Source: Sycon ciliatum
Taxonomy: Eukaryota; Porifera; Calcarea; Leucosolenida; Sycettidae
Direction of reading: 5' to 3'
DNA: 64,000 nt
Assembly (NCBI RefSeq): GCF_964019385.1
Contig: NC_088649.1
Location: 5,847,035 to 5,911,034 of the forward strand
Shown: positions 11,766 to 21,850 of the stretch, one piece after another
Layout of the letters: each line of letters opens with the position of its first letter
How positions within the stretch are numbered: position 1 is the stretch's first letter
Made by a program: the position numbers and the translations under genes
The notes under the pieces: model-generated
Databases searched by the model: none
Told to the model about the DNA's origin: nothing
What the model saw: the letters and a program-made list of their open reading frames with translations, nothing else

Positions 11766-14700
11766 GAATAGTTATTAAATTTTGATTGATTAGTTTTTAT
11801 TGATTAGTGTGTCCGGAGTTGGATGGCTCGGAGGGTAGAATGTACTTGGTTGTATCTGAGAGTGTTCGGTATTGTGTTCTATTTCATACAGCGGTGGGCC
11901 AGGGCATGGACAGAGCGTGAATACCACCACAACGTGTTTACGAACAATGGGATCGAGGCCCAAAACAAGGTTCGCATATTTGGCATAGCGGATTAAGCCG
12001 GACTATATCTATTCTTATCTGATTGTCTTCTTTGAAAGGTCCTCAAATATGCCTTCCTTAAAAGTAACAACGGCAAGAAAAGGACGCTTAGTGATACCTT
12101 TACCATCATTATTGAGCAGTTCCTACCTGAGCAGCGAGATAAGAACCTGAAGAAGAATATCATGCAGCTGAGCTCCTTCCGAAGGTAAACGTCTTCACTG
12201 TTATGACCATATCCACATTTCACGTCACTGGCATCTAAATTGTACACCCCAACTCCTCTGTTTGGACACCCAATGTACAGTACATGTACTGCTTTACCTC
12301 TGTACGGGAACTGTTATTTGCGTTGTGTTTCTTCAGGTACAACGACTACGTACCCGTATACCTACGCGACCGGCCCAGGAATGTCATCCTGCACTGCATG
12401 GAACGCGAGCAGTCTTCTCAGGAGTACTTGCCAGGTAGGTCTTTCCTTGTTGAGTGCCCACAAAACGAGGTAACGAGAGCCTGTTTTCGCTGTAATTGTT
12501 CGTTATTATAACGCTTCACGCTCTGACCGATCGCCAGGCCTCATGTTCATTGTACCTAGTAGGCTTTGGTTTGAAATATTGTCCATAATCTGTACTGCAT
12601 ATGCATCTCCTTGATCTCAGAGTTGCAACAAACAAGCCTCGCTCCACTTTTGTGCTGTGCAGGTCATGGATGTATGAAAATCTGTCACGGTTTCACATGT
12701 ATTCTAGCAAAAGGAACTTAAGAAAGTCCATATTGAGTCACCCATGCACCAATCCCTTTAAGAACTACTTATCATTATTTTCTCCTCTTTCCCTGTAGAG
12801 AATGTTGAAGCTGTTGGGGATCACCAGTATAATGTCAAGTCATTTGGGAGGACTCGTCTCGTTAGCTTTGAAACACCCTCATGTTCTTGCGAGGACTGGA
12901 ATCTGAGAGCCCTACCGTGCAAACATATGTTTGCCGTATTCAAGAATGTACCCGGCTGCAGCTGGGAGTCGCTGCCCGAGACGTACCGCTCCAGCCCCAA
13001 AATGACACTAGACATCGATCTTGGAGATGGTGAGGTTCATTCAGAAGATTTGGAAGTGCCCGAGCAGGTGAACAACTCGCATGAAGTTGGAGCCCAGCTG
13101 TCAGATCCAGTTTCAAATGAAATTCCTTTACACAGGGTAAGTTTGTTTATAGCTTGTTGTGCTTTTTGAGCCTTTTTCCCTTGCATATAATCGCCTGAAA
13201 GAAAATCATTGAGTAACATTTTTACAAAGGCTACGTGGAGACAATAATCTTAATAATAATGCATTGCGTGAAACTATAGGCGCGCTATGATAGCATGGGA
13301 CATTATATCCGTTGCTATGACTGTGATATGAGTGCGCCTATTGCATAATTAACGTTTGAAAACTTGTACATTATATTCTCCGACAATTCTGATCTTTCTA
13401 TTAATTTTTTTTAAATTTGCGACTACTTTCCTTTTGTACAGACACAACAGCAACAAAACCAACTCTCTGCAAGGCAAGCACGAAACATGCTCAAAGTAAT
13501 CGATGCACAGACCTTCGTCTGTACAGACTCAAGTGCTCTAAAAAATCTCTGCGCTCAACTGGAGAAGCTGTCAGAAGAACTTGCGAAAAGTCTGCCCACT
13601 GATGAGTCTGGCTTGGTTATCCAAGAGGGTATGTATAGTGTCGTTAATCAAGATAAAAAATTGTCGATTCCGCAGATATGGATCTTGTGTGTGCTAGTGA
13701 GCTGGTTTCATAAAGGTTTGTTGTTCGCTAGACTTTGATGTAATAGGCCTGGCCAGTCACTTGAGTTCCGCAAATGCCACCTAACAAGTCTAAATAGCTA
13801 GCTATCCAAAGCCGATAGAGTACTGTTTGTGCTATTCTGTATGATTTCCTGCACAGCGTCTTCATTCACCTTGAACCAACACTTTAGCGCCAGGCGCAGA
13901 CTGCACGAAACACATAGCACTGCTGTCCCTGATCCAGCCTTGGAGTCAGGGCATGCCAAGCGTGGTCGACCTGCAGTCGAAAGACACCTCAGGTGTCGTG
14001 TCGGAGTTTCCGGAGAGACTGAGCGGAGGCAGTTCCTACAAGCTCAACAGCGTGAGAAAGGTGTGTGGTAGGCTTTCCTTTCCCCAGTTAATTTCATTTG
14101 CTGCGTTCCCCACTTAATTACATTTTCTTGTACGTTCTAGATGTACGTTTCCCCCCTATTATAATTCACGCGTTATTTTCCTTGCCAATTTATGCCTCAA
14201 ACATTTCTTACAGCCTCGACAAGACCTGGTTCCGTCACATTGACAGCATTGACGGGAAGTAGTTCAATACAACAGGCTGCAGCTCCCGAACGTAAGTGGC
14301 GATGTCTTCAGTGTGCATCTGTACACTGTACAGCCATTGGTGTTGCTCGGTGTAATCCACTCCAATAATCTATAATAAGTATCTGTTCATCCATATCATG
14401 TTTTGATTTTGTGTCCAGCTGCCCCATGAGAGCAAAATCATGCTAATGTGTTTGTGTGTGTGGGTGTGTATGTATGTGTGTGTGTACGTATGTGCTTGCG
14501 TGTTCGTGTGTGTCAACATATTACAGCTGCGCGTTTACTTCACTCTGCAGGAGCCACGTTGTATCCAATGCCTGCTACGTCTGTACCAGTATTCGCAACA
14601 GATAGGCTACAGCAAAGGACAAGATGCAATACAGGTATGCTCGTTTTTGTTTGCAGTATCCTCACAATTTTCCCTATTTCAGTTTTAAATCGGCATCGAG

Positions 14701-15099
14701 GTGACAGAGTTCATCGTTCATTTGTGAAATAATCAAATAAAGCTTTCGGGTTTGTTCATGTCCTGTAGCTTGTAATTTATTTTTCTTCGCATATGTTGCA
14801 CCTGCAGAATGGTAAAAATTGTGTTCTCTTGCATTAGTAATATTATGCTAGGCTACAACACTGTGTGTGCATGTTTGTGTGTGTGTGTGTGTGTGTGCAT
14901 GTTTGTGTGTGTGTGTGTATTTGTATTTATGTGTGTTGTAGGTCCGCAGCAGCCTAAGTGCTGTAACCCCAGCTGCGCATTTCCGCAGCTACCGACCAAG
15001 CCGTGCCGCAACAACAACTGCTCTCATGTGTTTCACCATGTTTGCAGTACGCACGACATGAGAACATACTGCAGGCATTGTCGTGTGAACGATTGGTGA
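6817..15099 (+). CDS. MULE transposase with FAR1-like region, D-D-E core, SWIM zinc finger and C-terminal Cys/His module (20 exons, 1032 aa)
   Basis: Exons by GT..AG rule and frame: 6817-6935, 7683-7901, 8049-8167, 8384-8579, 8796-8985, 9185-9295, 9601-9743, 9967-10184, 10435-10568, 11092-11267, 11399-11501, 11892-11969, 12039-12184, 12337-12434, 12799-13136, 13442-13628, 13857-14060, 14214-14291, 14551-14634, 14942-15099. Every phase matches its neighbour and the total (3099 nt) is divisible by three. The start ATG follows an in-frame TGA at 6808. Domains: a FAR1/WRKY-GCM1-like region at residues about 60-230 (FRILECQFGK, RKIGCEASCNIR, RFIVSYP); MULE core with LMDATYRTTCYD (D411), KFFMTDYSQAE (D472) and FTNNGIEAQNK (E598); SWIM finger C712-x-C714..C724-x-H726; Lys-rich tract near 150; AT-hook-like KRGRP near 900; C-terminal Cys/His cluster CCNPSC..CRNNNCSH..CRHCR. 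It would excise and insert the element in the nucleus. Exon edges are my prediction; no transcript is seen. Confidence 0.88.
7177..7433. mobile_element. TA-flanked MITE in transposase intron 1
   Basis: Ends CTGTAGTGTCGCGTATAA and its near complement TTATACGCGACATTACGG, flanked by TA on both sides (mariner/Tc1-like). The interior repeats GAATAGAAGC motifs; a similar motif cluster occurs at about 62920-63095. Confidence 0.75.
10200..10338 (+). repeat. 70-bp tandem duplication inside transposase intron 8
   Basis: The stretch atggagagtacaagacttca..gttgtctttttgg occurs twice back to back with very few differences. It lies between exon 8 (ends 10184) and exon 9 (starts 10435), so it is not coding in my model. 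Confidence 0.85.
10753..10820 (+). repeat. SINE-like fragment in transposase intron 9
   Basis: gtcctcgtggtgacagtaat..ttgcatctttccctcaaacc matches 37897-37965, where it follows a tRNA-like B box. It is probably the 3' part of a tRNA-derived SINE. Confidence 0.55.
11717..11765. repeat. (TAG)n microsatellite in transposase intron 11
   Basis: Run of about 16 AGT/AGC triplets between exons 11 and 12. Confidence 0.9.
14440..14512. repeat. TG-rich microsatellite in transposase intron 18
   Basis: Interrupted TG repeats. A second, similar tract lies at 14868-14938 in the last intron, directly before the final exon's acceptor. Confidence 0.85.
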
Positions 15100-15416
15100 T
15101 GCATGCTTGGGCGTTGGTGCGTATGCCGTATCCATGCCATCGACACGTGGACTTATGTCCCCACGTGACTAGATTGCAGGAATGATAATGAAGAGAGATA
15201 AAGACGAACACATCGTTTCTTTCCTTCTTGACTGCTAGTACTGTATACACCTAATGCTGATAGTGATGGGAGTGCTGGGAGGGTACAATCCACAAACTGA
15301 GGGTTGGCGGTTCGTTAAATGTCTCCTGCAATCAAGTAGAATTGACGGTTCCAATAGCCCTGCCATATCCCTTCAGTCGGCAGCTGGACACCAATAGAGG
15401 CTATGCGATTACAATA

Positions 15417-16097
15417 TCAATAATTGATATGTGTGGGCCAAGTCGCGGCATAGCGATCGAATAGCGACTCGCGCTGTATACTGACCATTCGTTCCACAAA
15501 ACGCATATCCACTTGCGGCAAAGACGATCTTGGAAATATACTGTTGTGCAAGTCTGCAGGCGAAATTAATGTGCCTATCATTTCGCACATCTCCTCTTGC
15601 TTCACGGCCCTATTATGTCTGGCCACAAATCATGCCAGTCATGATGATATGTTGCTATGCTCTCTTGCACCGCATCGAGTAGACCAATTCTCAAGCAGCA
15701 CGAGTTAAAATCCTCAGATATCAGGCACATGAATTGAGGTGATTCTCTGGCAATGGGACAATTCTGGTACGTTTGCATGTTCAGCATGGTCCCTTCTCCA
15801 GGAGACGTGTCTGACGCCTCGCGCCTATTCATACAATGATTTCCCTGCATATAGTTCATGTACTGGTGCGTCACGGCCACACATATCTTGCATCAAAAAC
15901 TTCCGCCGCTCCATAACAATGCCAGATTTTCGGGTAATCGAAAAAGCACAGCTCCATTTCAAGCTCCAAGGCAGACAGTCCTGCAACTCGCACAGCATCA
16001 ACTGCAAAGCTACCACGATGTTCTTAGGCTTGACATCTGCCAACGACAAAGCTCTTTTAATTCTTTTACCAGAGCCAACAGACGGAGGAAGAACCAT
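15417..16097 (-). other. Three overlapping short minus-strand open frames downstream of the transposase
   Basis: Frames of 90, 92 and 69 codons (15825-16097, 15602-15880, 15417-15626) tile this stretch inside the MULE. The first contains SLADVKPKNIVVA, loosely like the D-x-K-P-x-N catalytic loop of protein kinases, but no other kinase motif is visible and the following frame does not fit. This may be a second MULE gene, a captured and decayed host fragment, or chance. No function is claimed. Confidence 0.3.
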
Positions 16098-16277
16098 CTA
16101 AATAATTACCGGTAATTGCAGTTGGCGCAATGCATAATCACAATCAGTTCGTATCATTATTAATTTTTCTCCTTCAACAAATTCTCTCTAGACGAGATAA
16201 GAAAAATACGGTATGCATACGGTACATACACCAGACTACTTCGTACAGTGTGTGTACTTCATGCGACTGATTCAGGT

Positions 16278-16458
16278 TGCTCATCCGTCTGACCTTGCAA
16301 TGGCCACGGCCAAGTGTCCTACACCAGGCAACGAGCTTCCCGGTCGGTATCGCGGACCGCTGCGACGCGGCCACGTACGAAGGCTTGGCTGTGACGTTTC
16401 TTTTTTTTATGAAAGAAAATCTGCAAAAATAGATAAGCTTGTCCCTTTAGTCCTACCC
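16278..16458 (-). repeat. Right TIR of the MULE
   Basis: Inverted copy of 6443-6608. The outer end reads GTCCCTTTAGTCCTACCC, then the target copy TGTAGATGG at 16459-16467. Confidence 0.9.
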
Positions 16459-17412
16459 TGTAGATGGCGAGTGATGCGAGGTGCAGGACTAGTAGTTTGC
16501 GCAGTGATGAGATGGAGATGCGCTCTCACCAGGAAATGGTCGCTGATGTCACAGGGAATAACACTGCAAGCGGAGACGTTGGTGGGATCTGAAAGAACAA
16601 GGTCGATCACAGTTCCATGGGGATGCTCTGGTGTGACACGTGTTGGGAAGATGTATGTAATCAAACACGCTCAGAAGGTCATGATGGCTGAATCTTGCCC
16701 GAGCCTGCAGCCCAAGGGCCGTAGGCCCGAGGGCTGCAGGCAAGGGCAAGATTCAGCCATCATGACAGACAGAGCGTGTTTGATTTGATTTCTTACATCG
16801 CGAAGCAACATAATATTATTAGGGAAGGTCAAAGGTGGAAAGGTTGAAAGGTCGAAAAATTATTCCCGAAATGACGTCAAACGGTCCGAACATTCCCGAA
16901 ATGACGTCAAACGGTCCTGATGGCCTGATTATGCCCGCGGCGGGAAGATCACCTATTGGCCATGGCCCCGGCAACGATCACGTGTCATGTAAGAAAATGT
17001 GATATTTCAGGCCATATACGTCGCAGAGATCAAGCAAGTGGTGCACCTGATGACTATCTTGGCATACATCAGCGTTGAAGTCACCGAGTAGGGTCATCGA
17101 CGGTGTCACTTGGGACGCCCGCTCAAGCTCTTGCTCTATCTGAGTCCAGTAGGCGATTGGCTCATTTGGCGGTCGATAGACGCATGCAAGTAGGTGAGGT
17201 CCGGACTTGCTCTTGACTTCAAGCCATATGATTTCAACGTTTTCTTTGCTTAGGTCAGGACGCGGTCTTGCCGGAAGTGTGGAGCAGTAGTAGATGGCTA
17301 CGCCACCACCCTGTCTACCACGATCACGTCGTGCAATTGAGTATCCTGGGATACACAGTTCTCCATCTCCGATTGTCTGATGGCTTCTCACTAGACCAGG
17401 TCTAGTTCTCAC
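16459..17412 (-). pseudogene. LINE AP-endonuclease domain (5'-truncated, interrupted)
   Basis: Minus-strand blocks: GRQGGGVAIYY, VEIIWLEVKSK, LLACVYRPPN, MTLLGDFNAD (catalytic GDFN), then after an insertion PTRVTPEHPHGTVIDLVLSD and ISDHFLV (C-terminal SDH block). This is the endonuclease of an APE-type LINE and the N-terminal portion of the copy continued at 6442. The first roughly 60 residues of the domain are missing. Confidence 0.9.
16656..16980. mobile_element. Hairpin-bearing insert inside the LINE endonuclease
   Basis: Interrupts the endonuclease between YGLKYHI and IFPTRV. It starts with a roughly 120 bp near-perfect palindrome (AATCAAACACGCTC..GAGCGTGTTTGATT, 16659-16780) and is followed by about 200 bp with its own weak end repeat (TTCTTACAT..ATGTAAGAA). 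It contains a direct duplication of ttcccgaaatgacgtcaaac. The flanking AAT on both sides could be a 3-bp target copy. Probably one or two small foldback elements. Confidence 0.6.
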
Positions 17413-19601
17413 AAATGATGAAGAATGTGAATGAACATGCTATTATTAAAAGCTAATGAAAAACAAGAAATAGAAAAAGATGAGAAAAACTTGCGTTTTG
17501 TATTTTATGACGGTATTTGTATGTGAGTGACAGTGATTACATGACAAGGGAAAACACTTGCCTTTGTATACTGTGCGTGCTTTGGACTGGTGGAAAGGTT
17601 GCACAGACTGGGGTACTATAATTATTAATTTTTGTCAACAGGCGAGTACTAATCTAGTACTAGCAAATGTAAAGCCTAGTTCACATCGGGATGCGACGGG
17701 ACGCGACGTAAGGATCGACGGGATGCGACGGGACGCGACGTAAGGATCGACGGGAAGCGACGTGACGGTCTGAGGGAGCAGGGGTGTTTCGCAGTGACCA
17801 CTCGCCAAGATGGCGGCAAATCCGAGAGTACAAAAATCTCGACTCTGCCTATGTGCTAGGCGGATGCGAATTTCGCACGTGCATGCAAAATCTAGCCTTC
17901 TGCAGATCTGGGTAGAGCAAGTCACGGGTGTTTGCAGTGCATGAACTCTGGCCCAGTCGTCCCCGTACGCAAAATGCGTACGCATTTGAATCTACCGTAC
18001 ATTTCCTCGTGTTTTGGGCGAATCTGAGCGGTACGAGGCTGTCGAATTGGGCCTGCATTTGCCCTGAACCAGCCGCTATCGAAGTAAAATTAGGTGTTTT
18101 GAAGGCCACACGGGAACACTGCGGCCATGTCTTCTTTCCTGCGTCGTTTGTTTGAAAATCGGAGTGTTTTTGAGCTCGTAGTTTCGTCTTCGTTGTGGAA
18201 TGGCCGTGCGTACATTCTCCTTGGAATTACCAAAGTCACACCCCCGTTTATTACATTACTAGGAGTTATTTTTTATTTTTTATTATTATATATTTTCGGG
18301 ACAGTCTGTTCATGGTTTTCATTTGTATTGGACTCGTTCTCTACACTTGCGATAATTTAGCGGCAATTCTAACGTTGTAGCGTTGTTCTCTTGTAATTTA
18401 GTGGAACCTGTATTGAGTAACTGAGTTTTATGTTTCGTTACATTGTCGTCAGATCTCCTGTGTACCGGTTTTGTGGCACAATGATTATAGCCGTTATATT
18501 TGGTCGTCTCCATTCTTGTGCAATCATGCGCACATGTATGTAGGTTGGTTCTCTTCATGTTATTGTGACCAATTTCATAGATGTTGGTTGCCTTGTTGCT
18601 TTCTCTCCCCTCTCCTCTTACCCAAGCCATTCTGCATAAGCGAAGCTGTGGACGCAGCATACTGCTGCTACACTTCAACGCGGGAATGCGTATAATAATA
18701 ATAATAATATATTTTGAGGATTTCCCAAAGACGTAGTCTAAATTGAAGGGAGTTCCATTATAGTGGGAGGCTGTAGGGTTGAGATAGCAGCCCGTTGAGG
18801 GCTAATGATTGGTAATGAAAAGCCTAGCTAGAGAGATACAATTATGCTGAATGTTCCAGAATGGTCCTTTACTCAATAATACCTATAGCCTCGGAGTATG
18901 CCTTGAAATACGAATTATACCGAAACAGAAACACAAAAATTAATAAGAATAAGCGCTTTTGCCGGCAGCAGGACTTTTGCCAGCACCCTCGTGACGTTGC
19001 AGATATGTGGTTTTATTATTGTAGTTGACGTTGATTTAGTGACTTTGGCAAGTTTGAGTCGTGTCAAGAAGTCAGGTAGGATTCAGTACTAGGCAGTAGT
19101 GAAACGTGAGTGGCAGTCTTTGCCGGTTTCTGAGGGCATCCTGGATTTGGTGTGCAGCGCTGTGGAAATGGCTTGCTGTGGAGGTCCCAGCACTGGATGT
19201 TGTATCAAAGGTACGGCCTCGTAGCACGTGCTAAACCTAAAAAAATCAAAAATAATGACTTAGGTCTGTGGGAGTCCGTGAGAGAACGCCCACTCGTTCC
19301 GTTGTGACAGATTCCAGGGCCACGTTGAGGGGCCCTACCCCACCACCCATGGCTGCTTCTGGACTTGTTTTAGGTTTGGGTCCCGCGCACGGACAGAATG
19401 GGCACGAAAATGTGAAAAAAATGTAAATGCATTTGTTTGGCTCCTGGGTGGCTCGCACACTATGCCGGAAATTTGAGTTTTTCCGGCCTGGAAAGCCTGT
19501 CAGTGAGGCGCAAGAACTTGTAAATCATGTCCTGAGAGCCAGTGGCAGGAGTGTGTGGTCAAAATGTCACTCAAATCCACTGAGAAACACCAAAGTTACG
19601 G
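17413..19601. other. Repeat-rich intergenic stretch, no complete gene
   Basis: Begins upstream of the truncated LINE and includes the Harbinger-like end at 17673, an (AAT)n at 18690-18710 and short open frames without recognisable features. One of these, 18127-18360 plus (77 aa), has a hydrophobic C-terminus but no splice or homology support. Confidence 0.5.
17673..17800 (+). mobile_element. One end of a Harbinger-like element related to 36026-36766
   Basis: TAA followed by AGCCTAGTTCACATCGGGATGCGACGGG, with repeated gcgacgtaaggatcgacggg units, as at the left end of the 36026 element. I do not find the matching right end, so this copy is probably truncated. Confidence 0.6.
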
Positions 19602-20700
19602 TCAATTGAATGCCATATGAAATTTATGGGTAGGCTGCCCCCTTAAGGAATGCTGCACATGCTGAGGGGCAGCGATAAGTTTGATTTTGTGAATGTATAC
19701 GCAGGAGGATCGGTCAATGTAATGTTTCAGAGGAAATGTACAGCAATTTTCATAGAGAACGGCTATGTTGGTCTCGGGCGGCAAACGAAGTATTGCCCGG
19801 AGAATCCGTCGATGCACAATCTCCAGTTTTGCAAAGAGGCCATTACCAGCGCCACACCACACCACACAGCAATACAAGAAAATAGGCAAAACGTATGTAT
19901 GATAAAAGGTCTTTCGGCATTCTGGTGAAATGTAGGGGAGATGGTCATAAAGAATACCGACGACTGAGTTTGCCCGCTTTTCCAGATTCTGGAAATGGTG
20001 GGACCAGTCCAATTTGCTATCAAGTGTAACGCCAAGGTGCTTGTGACGAGAGGTTATAGGTATCGGGGTAGGATCATCGGGGAAATGGAAAATAAAAGTT
20101 TGAAGATGTGCAACATCTGATGACGCGTTGGGGACGACACACATGATCTCGGTCTTGGCGGAGTCCGGCCGGAGTTTCCACCTTCGCATCCACTTGACCA
20201 CACAGTCTACTCCTCACCTGCAGGTCTTGACACGCGACGGGTAGCGACCGGTGACTAGCCAGCAGAGTGATGTCGTAAGCATATAGCGAGGTGTTGAGAA
20301 TTGCACCGATATCATTCACATACATTAGAAAAAGCAGGGGCCCCAGAATTGATCCCTGAGGGACACCAGAACACACGCGTTCAGGGTGGGACAATTGACC
20401 CGAGATATTTACTTGCTGTGAGCGACCACACAGGTAACTCTCCAGCCACCGCAGTATGCGTCCTTGAATCGAGAATGATGCTATCTTAGCCATCAGCCCA
20501 CGGTGCCACACAGTATCAAAGGCTTTAGATAAATCGAAGAAGCAGACTAGGCTGTACTCGCTACGATGGCGATTGTCATGCAGGGATTGAACAACTCGAA
20601 GTAGCTGCCAGGCTGTTGAATCATCTCGACGGAATCCGGACTGTGATTAATGGAGATATGGATCTACATGTGCATATAACTTGTCATACATTATTCGCTC
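19602..20700 (-). pseudogene. Second LINE fragment, reverse transcriptase core to C-terminus (frameshifted)
   Basis: Minus strand: FFDLSKAFDTVWHRGLMAK (catalytic block A), WLESYLCGRSQQV, CSGVPQGSILGPLLFL, then LYAYDITLL where YADD is expected (YAYD), a frameshift near 20200, and MRRWKLRPDSAKTEIM, HKHLGVTLDSKLDW through a C-terminal block ending about 19602. Different in sequence from the LINE at 1225. 5'-truncated and dead. Confidence 0.85.
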
Positions 20701-21011
20701 ACACAGCTTTTTTGGGGGCAACAAGTTGGTGAAGCTTGTGCAATGCTGTAAAAAGTGGGTTTTTTAAAACTTTACTTCCTGTTTTGCCTTTCGTGGACCC
20801 ATAAATGGAAGAGTGCGAATTCTCAGCTTGGGCTATGCTTCACTGAAAAATGAGCACTTTTTGCCTGTTTTCACTAAAAAAAGAGCACTTTTTCAGCGCC
20901 CCACCTAACAGGACTGATTCTCGTGATCCACGTGATTCCGCCGGGCATGTTGTATGCATATTCAATTTTATTTTACACTTTGGATGAAGTTTTCCCTTAG
21001 TCCTATTGGTA

Positions 21012-21330
21012 TTGTTGCTACAGGGTGCGACAGAGCTCTCGACCATTGAACACCTCCACTCCACTGCGCTCTTTAGCCGACTAGACCCTCCTGCACACAA
21101 CCATAACCATTGCGAGGACACTTCCGTAGACGATATTGATAAACTCCTTCAGACAGCTGTTTCGCTAATACATAGCTCATCAGTGAAGGTAGATGTTGGT
21201 ATTGTTGCTAACGGCTTTTGTTGACGTCACTTCTGTCATTTCATTGTATCGTATTACTCTTCAGACATCAATCCTGAATGGCATAAGCGAAAGTGGCACC
21301 CCCGGCACCTACGCGGACATGCTTTTAATA
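21012..21330 (+). other. Orphan pair of exon-like segments
   Basis: Segment 1 (about 21027-21189) is open after an AG at 21026 and ends at a GT. It reads GATELSTIEHLHSTALFSRL and DDIDKLLQTAVSLIHSS. Segment 2 (from about 21265) reads TSILNGISESGTPGTYADML and then runs into the (AAT)n of a repeat copy. Both look coding-like (phase 0) but no further exons are found. Possibly a gene fragment cut by the repeat insertion. Confidence 0.35.
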
Positions 21331-21580
21331 ATAATAATAATAATAATACTCAATCTGCGGACAGCATGCTGTTTCGTTCTTTTTGAACTCATCAGCGCAG
21401 CACAGAGAAAATGAGGCCGAACCTGATAGCAATGGAAATAAAAATTTCCAATCAGGCCCGAACGTACCTTGCCAGAGTGCTCAAACTGACAAGTCAGTGA
21501 GCTCTGCATAACGCAAACAGCAAAGGCACTACCCCACGCAAGAGTGCTCAACTGCTACAAGAGCAGGAGCGAAATAATAA
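21326..21580. repeat. 228-bp interspersed repeat with (AAT)n flanks, copy 1
   Basis: Core actcaatctgcggacagcat..gagcaggagcgaaat between AAT runs. The core is identical by eye to 25907-26134. This low divergence suggests recent spread or a recent segmental copy. A short minus-strand open frame is the same in both copies. It could be a SINE-like or LINE-tail unit; the class is unknown. Confidence 0.75.
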
Positions 21581-21850
21581 TAAAACTTTTTCAGCATATT
21601 TTGAGGGACGCGAAAAGCACTAAGTGCGAATTAAAAGAGCACCTTTGGGAAAGGGCTATCAGAGGGCTCAATTTTTCCACTGGCTCTAATACTGCCATTA
21701 CATGTACCATGATTACTGGGGCGAGATTGGGCACGATTCCAGAGAGGGCTCTAATCGCGCGAGTACGATGCCTACATGTACCTGTACGTGAAGATCACAT
21801 TTTAATAATTATGATGTGCATGTACATACATGTATATGTAGGACTCAGCA

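Larger units (their letters stand above)
6443..16458 (+). mobile_element. Autonomous-looking Mutator-like DNA transposon (MULE), 10,016 bp
   Basis: Bounded by roughly 165-180 bp inverted repeats (6443-6608 and 16278-16458; shared core CTAAAGGGACAAGCTTATC) and a perfect 9-bp target duplication. It sits inside the LINE reading frame. It carries one plus-strand, 20-exon transposase gene with an unbroken frame and all catalytic residues, and about 1.2 kb of unassigned sequence after the gene. Introns contain their own passengers: a TA-flanked MITE, a SINE-like piece, a (TAG)n tract, TG tracts and a 70-bp tandem duplication. The intact gene and perfect target duplication suggest insertion later than that of the decayed LINE host. 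Confidence 0.92.
1225..17412 (-). mobile_element. Non-LTR retrotransposon (LINE, CR1/Jockey-group type), 5'-truncated and split by nested transposons
   Basis: Three collinear minus-strand pieces make one LINE copy: endonuclease (17412-16459), endonuclease-RT linker and start of RT (6442-5842), and the rest of RT plus C-terminus (2601-1225). The pieces join in frame once the insertions and one target-site copy are removed. At the MULE site the joined codons read ITRHLHRMDFES; at the Kolobok-like site they read SLVTLFNASLSS. The endonuclease starts mid-domain, so the 5' end is truncated. Net LINE length is about 2.6 kb. The copy is dead: at least one frameshift in the linker, one before the catalytic box, and FAND in place of F/YADD. 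Clade assignment is by general resemblance only. Confidence 0.9.

Noticed and set aside
7717-13136. Treating each open stretch (for example 7717-7905, 10311-10670, 12927-13169) as a separate small gene
   Set aside because: They are single exons of one transposase gene; frames and phases join across GT..AG introns.
6817-15099. Reading the 20-exon gene as a domesticated host ZSWIM gene
   Set aside because: It lies between matching TIRs and a perfect 9-bp target duplication that restores a LINE frame, so it is part of a mobile element.
15825-16097. A protein kinase gene in the MULE tail
   Set aside because: Only one string resembles a catalytic loop; glycine loop, DFG and APE motifs are not seen in any frame nearby.
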